In this document: positions 7,409 to 10,686 of the stretch, piece after piece
Position numbering within the stretch: the stretch's first letter is position 1
How the letters are laid out: every line of letters begins with the position of its first letter
Program-made: the position numbers and the translations under genes
Assembly (NCBI GenBank): GCA_017620345.1
Contig: JAFZQP010000052.1
Coordinates: forward strand, 1 to 10,686
DNA length: 10,686 nt
DNA from: Lachnospiraceae bacterium
Lineage (GTDB): Bacteria > Bacillota_A > Clostridia > Lachnospirales > Lachnospiraceae
Direction: 5' to 3'
Notes under the pieces: model-generated
The model's database searches: none
Seen by the model: the letters and a program-made list of their open reading frames with translations, nothing else
Told to the model about the DNA's origin: nothing

Positions 7409-10138
7409 ATGAAAATGTTCCTGAAAAATGCCTTTAACAAAGGAGCGGAAGATAAAGACAAAGAGCTGGTGATCAGGCTGTGTGAAGCCTCTCTGCGCAG
7501 CATGACCATATTCTGGATCGTTGTGATGTTTGTTGAGTACTTATTCCTGGCTGTTGTTATGTTCCGTCCGGATGTGTACCACGGTTATACGATGAGATAC
7601 GGTGTAATGTACGGACTGATGATCGTATTGTCGATGATCAATCTTCTGATCGTACTTTTGACCGGCAAAAAAATACATGATAAATACGGTTTGTATTCGT
7701 TTTCATGTGCGTGTTCCGCTGCGGCGATGCTTATCTGGACTCTTGTGCTTACCTACTTCGATATAGGATTGCTCGGACAGGTCACTCCGGGGCTTCTTAT
7801 GATCGTTGTTATAGCCATACCTCTCTGTTTTTATCTCTCCCCCGGAATGTATGTGATACTGGATGTGGCGGCGAGCGTGGGATTCTTTTTGATAATGAAG
7901 TTTGCTTCTCCGAAAACCGCTTCGAGCGGACTGAACCGGATAGATCTTGCGGCATTTTTTATCATTCAGTTTATCGTTGGTCTGGCTTATATACTGAGCA
8001 GAAAGAGACAGATCAGGAACAGGATGGAGTTCGAGGAACAGAAGGCGGATGTTGAGAGCCTCATGCAGGCTCAGAACCGTTTTTTCTCCAACATGAGTCA
8101 TGAGATAAGAACACCTGTAAATACGATAATAGGTTTAAACGAGATAATACTTCGTGAAGATATTTCCGATGAAGTTGCGGAAGATGCGGAAAATGTAAGA
8201 TCAGCAGGAAGGATACTTCTTCAGCTTGTTAACGACATACTCGATCTGTCAAAGCTTGAATCGGGACAGATGCAGATCATACCTGAGACGTATCAAAGCA
8301 TGGATATGCTGACCGAGATAGTGAACATGTTCCAGGAGCAGACGGAAAACAAGGGACTGGAATTTCGGACCGCGGTTTCACCGGCTCTTCCGGCACAGCT
8401 TGAAGCAGATGATGTGAGGATACGGCAGATACTGATAAATGTGCTGGAAAACGCAGTTAAGTATACGCAGGAGGGTTCCGTTTCACTTCAGGTGGAGTGC
8501 AGGGAATCGGAAAGCGATACGGTGAGCGTGATATATTCCGTTTCAGATACGGGCATGGGGATCAAAAGGGAGAATATGCCTTATCTGTTTACGGCTTTTA
8601 AGAGGATCGATGAAAAGAACAATCGAAAGATAGAAGGAACAGGACTCGGACTGTCAATAGTAAAACGCCTGCTCGATCAGATGGGCGGCACCGTCACGGT
8701 GAACAGTATAATGGGTCAGGGCACGACATTTGTGATCGAGATCCCACAAAAGCGCATCGGCAATAATACAGTGGGCGTTATCGACATAAAGGCAAGGCGC
8801 AAGTCCGAACACAGAAAGAAATACAGTAAGGGCTTTGAAGCGCCGGAGGCCAGAATTCTGATAGTGGATGATAATGAATCCAATCTCATGGTTTCGGAAA
8901 AACTCCTGCGTGATACAAAGATCCAGGTCAGAAAAGCATCCAGCGGGGCCGAAGCACTTTCCGCAGCACTTGATGATCATTATCATGTGATACTGATGGA
9001 TGACCTGATGCCGGAGATGAGCGGTGTGGAAACGCTTCACAGACTGCGCAGTCAGCCGGGCGGATTGTGCAGGGATTCAAAAGTCATCGCATGTACGGCC
9101 AAAGCAGGAACCGAAAGCCGATCATACTATGAGAAGGAAGGGTTTGACGGATATATCGCAAAGCCCATTGACGGTATTGAACTGGAAAAAGAGATCTTCA
9201 GGCTCCTTCCGGAGTCGCTTGTCATAACACATGAAGATGGGGACGGACGCGTCAGCGGAAAAGAATTCTGGCTGAATTCTTCGAGGACGAGAAAACACCT
9301 GGCGATATCGACCGAAAGTGTTGCAGACCTTCCGCTTGAGCTGATCAAAACATTTGATATCGATATACTGTATCACAAGATCCATACGGATGAAGGTGTG
9401 TTTAAGGATACACTTGAGATAGATCAGAGAGGTCTTCTGACTTATGCGATAGAAAACGGAGGAAGGTTCAATTCGGAATCTCCGGGACTCGAGGAGCATG
9501 AGGAATTCTTCGCAAATGAACTTCGTCGTGCTAAAAATCTCATTCATCTTACAGTCTCCGAAAAGGTCAGAAGGAGCGGTCATCTGATCGCGACTGAGGC
9601 TGCAAAGGCATTTGATGATGTACAGATACTTGATACGATGCATCTGTCATCGGGGACCGGACTTGTGGTGCTTGAAGCATGCCGCCTTGCAAATGCCGGC
9701 TTAAGTCCCGACAAGATAGTCGAGAAACTGACGGTGTTCAGGGAGAAGGTTCATTCCAGCTTCATTGTTGACAGTGCTGATTTTCTGGCCGGTACGGGGC
9801 AACTTCCGACAAGTGTCGCGAAGATCCTGGGATCTCTATCCGCAAGACCCATCATTACAATGAAAAAGGGGAAGCTTACTCTTTCGAAGGTATTGTTCGA
9901 ATCAAGAGAAAAAGCCTGGGAGACATATATTGTATCAACACTCAGACAGATACATAAGATCGACAGAAGGATCCTGTTTGTGACTTATGTCGGACTTACA
10001 TCAAAGGAACTTGATTTTATCAAAAAAGAAGTTGAAAAACGGATAAACTTTGATATGGTTTATTTCCAGGAGGCTTCGCCTGCCATAGCAGTTAACTGCG
10101 GACCGGGAACATTCGGTCTTCTGTTCCAGGAAGTATAG
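7409..10138 (+). CDS. Membrane hybrid histidine kinase fused to a C-terminal DegV (FakB-like) domain
   Basis: 909 residues. About six membrane helices (28-195) of unassigned type and a coiled linker precede HisKA, with H231 in S-N-M-S-H-E-I-R-T-P. HATPase carries N348 (N box), D380 in S-D-T-G-M-G-I, and G-T-G-L-G-L-S. The receiver has D487-D488, acceptor D531 in L-M-D-D-L-M-P-E-M-S-G, and K585. From about 628 to 909 runs a full-length DegV-family domain: I-S-T-E-S-V-A-D-L-P (family T-D-S-x-A-D-L-P), F-K-D-T-L-E-I, L-T-V-S near a late S-G-H, V-Q-I-L-D-T, A-R-P-I-I-T with a following K-G-K-L, and a closing C-G-P-G-T-F-G-L-L-F. DegV/FakB proteins bind long-chain fatty acids; here the domain sits where an output or HPt domain usually lies. 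There is one continuous frame with no gap, so the fusion is not an artefact of two ORFs. AGAGGT at 7395-7400 is 8 bases from the ATG, and 26 bases separate it from the upstream stop. Kinase and receiver are paralogous to the preceding gene. It has no HPt of its own. Confidence 0.9.
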   Translation: MKMFLKNAFNKGAEDKDKELVIRLCEASLRSMTIFWIVVMFVEYLFLAVVMFRPDVYHGYTMRYGVMYGLMIVLSMINLLIVLLTGKKIHDKYGLYSFSCACSAAAMLIWTLVLTYFDIGLLGQVTPGLLMIVVIAIPLCFYLSPGMYVILDVAASVGFFLIMKFASPKTASSGLNRIDLAAFFIIQFIVGLAYILSRKRQIRNRMEFEEQKADVESLMQAQNRFFSNMSHEIRTPVNTIIGLNEIILREDISDEVAEDAENVRSAGRILLQLVNDILDLSKLESGQMQIIPETYQSMDMLTEIVNMFQEQTENKGLEFRTAVSPALPAQLEADDVRIRQILINVLENAVKYTQEGSVSLQVECRESESDTVSVIYSVSDTGMGIKRENMPYLFTAFKRIDEKNNRKIEGTGLGLSIVKRLLDQMGGTVTVNSIMGQGTTFVIEIPQKRIGNNTVGVIDIKARRKSEHRKKYSKGFEAPEARILIVDDNESNLMVSEKLLRDTKIQVRKASSGAEALSAALDDHYHVILMDDLMPEMSGVETLHRLRSQPGGLCRDSKVIACTAKAGTESRSYYEKEGFDGYIAKPIDGIELEKEIFRLLPESLVITHEDGDGRVSGKEFWLNSSRTRKHLAISTESVADLPLELIKTFDIDILYHKIHTDEGVFKDTLEIDQRGLLTYAIENGGRFNSESPGLEEHEEFFANELRRAKNLIHLTVSEKVRRSGHLIATEAAKAFDDVQILDTMHLSSGTGLVVLEACRLANAGLSPDKIVEKLTVFREKVHSSFIVDSADFLAGTGQLPTSVAKILGSLSARPIITMKKGKLTLSKVLFESREKAWETYIVSTLRQIHKIDRRILFVTYVGLTSKELDFIKKEVEKRINFDMVYFQEASPAIAVNCGPGTFGLLFQEV

Positions 10139-10150
10139 GTTATGTCGATA

Positions 10151-10156
10151 AAGGAG
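10151..10156 (+). promoter_or_regulatory. Ribosome binding site fixing the MFS transporter start
   Basis: AAGGAG lies 8 bases before the ATG at 10165. The ATG at 10142 is in a different frame, so 10165 is the start. Only 26 bases separate this gene from the preceding stop and no promoter or terminator is evident, consistent with co-transcription. Confidence 0.75.
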
Positions 10157-10164
10157 AGGGGCGT

Positions 10165-10686
10165 ATGAAACTTAACAATAAAAGAACAGTACTGGTAGGA
10201 CTTGCTTTCTTATCGATATGTGCATTCTGGCAGATGTATGACAGCGTCATACCTCTGATCCTGACCAAGACATTTCGCATAAACGAAACGATATCGGGTG
10301 CCGTGATGGCGGCAGACAATGTTCTTGCATTATTCCTTCTGCCCCTGTTCGGAACGCTGTCGGATAAGACGGATACAAGACTGGGAAAACGTACTCCGTA
10401 CATACTGGCGGGAACTTTTGCGGTCGTCATATTACTTAATATTCTTCCGATACTCGACAACGGATATTATACTGCGCCGGCAACATATAAGCTTGTGATC
10501 TTTGTGGTACTGCTCGGCCTGATCCTGATATCGATGGGAACATACAGGTCCCCGGCGGTCGCACTTATGCCGGATGTTACGCCCAAACCTCTTCGGTCAA
10601 AAGCCAACGCCATAATCAACCTTATGGGGGCGCTGGGCGGTATACTGTATCTGATCGTTGCCGCGGTACTGTATCCGAATTCAAAA
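10165..10686 (+). CDS. MFS transporter, SLC45/sugar-cation symporter-like, C-terminus beyond window
   Basis: The first 174 residues of a major facilitator protein, read in one open frame to the window edge; the family is usually 400-500 residues, so more than half is missing. After a short basic N-terminus there are about five hydrophobic segments: residues of about 8-30, 41-61, 77-93, 107-125 and 148-168. The loop after the second helix carries the MFS motif-A variant F-G-T-L-S-D-K-T-D-T-R-L-G-K-R-T-P, which with its R-x-G-[KR]-R-x-P ending is typical of SLC45/sucrose-symporter-like and related bacterial MFS proteins. The segment A-L-M-P-D-V-T-P, followed by R-S-K-A-N-A, also fits that group. 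Substrate cannot be read from the sequence; sugars are a family-based guess. It is the last visible member of the signalling cluster, so its solute may be linked to what the kinases sense (inference). Confidence 0.85.
   Translation, partial: MKLNNKRTVLVGLAFLSICAFWQMYDSVIPLILTKTFRINETISGAVMAADNVLALFLLPLFGTLSDKTDTRLGKRTPYILAGTFAVVILLNILPILDNGYYTAPATYKLVIFVVLLGLILISMGTYRSPAVALMPDVTPKPLRSKANAIINLMGALGGILYLIVAAVLYPNSK

Noticed and set aside
1..10686. CRISPR array, tRNA or rRNA gene, transposase or insertion-sequence ends
   Set aside because: No regularly spaced repeats, no tRNA-like cloverleaf in the short gaps, and almost all bases lie in the six genes described.

Overview
The window looks like a chromosomal segment of a Gram-positive, anaerobic Clostridia-type bacterium, most likely a member of the Lachnospiraceae. 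This rests on moderate GC, heavy use of ATA (Ile) and AGG/AGA (Arg) codons, strong AGGAG ribosome binding sites, a lipobox lipoprotein, and very large multi-domain membrane sensor kinases. The family assignment is inference from style, not from a marker gene.

Layout. Bases 1-492 (minus strand) hold the 5' 164 codons of a VanX-type D-Ala-D-Ala dipeptidase that runs off the left edge. A 178-base divergent intergenic region (493-670) carries one good sigma-A-type promoter in each direction. Bases 671-2428 (plus) encode a secreted S41-family peptidase lipoprotein. An 83-base gap (2429-2511) carries an extended -10 promoter. After it comes a tight co-directional cluster to the right edge: a 7TM-type membrane protein with receiver and HD-GYP domains (2512-4815); a hybrid histidine kinase with pseudo-receiver, receiver and HPt domains (4812-7382, overlapping the previous gene by 4 bases); a second hybrid histidine kinase ending in a complete DegV (FakB-like, fatty-acid-binding) domain (7409-10138); and the first 174 codons of an MFS transporter (10165-10686, running off the right edge).

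How the genes may work together. The three central proteins contain every part of a multistep phosphorelay: two HisKA/HATPase kinase cores, three intact receivers and one HPt. None has a DNA-binding domain. The only recognisable enzymatic output is the HD-GYP c-di-GMP phosphodiesterase. The simplest reading is a membrane-localised relay in which one or both hybrid kinases pass phosphate via the HPt of the first kinase to the receiver of the HD-GYP protein, so controlling c-di-GMP turnover. The DegV domain on the second kinase would add a lipid or other small-ligand input, and the downstream MFS protein may transport a related solute. The domain calls are seen in the sequence; the wiring is inference.

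The most unusual object is the histidine kinase-receiver-DegV fusion. Its DegV part is full length but departs from the family at several conserved ligand-site positions, which suggests a sensing rather than a fatty-acid-kinase-substrate role. No CRISPR arrays, tRNAs, rRNAs, insertion sequences or convincing intrinsic terminators were seen.
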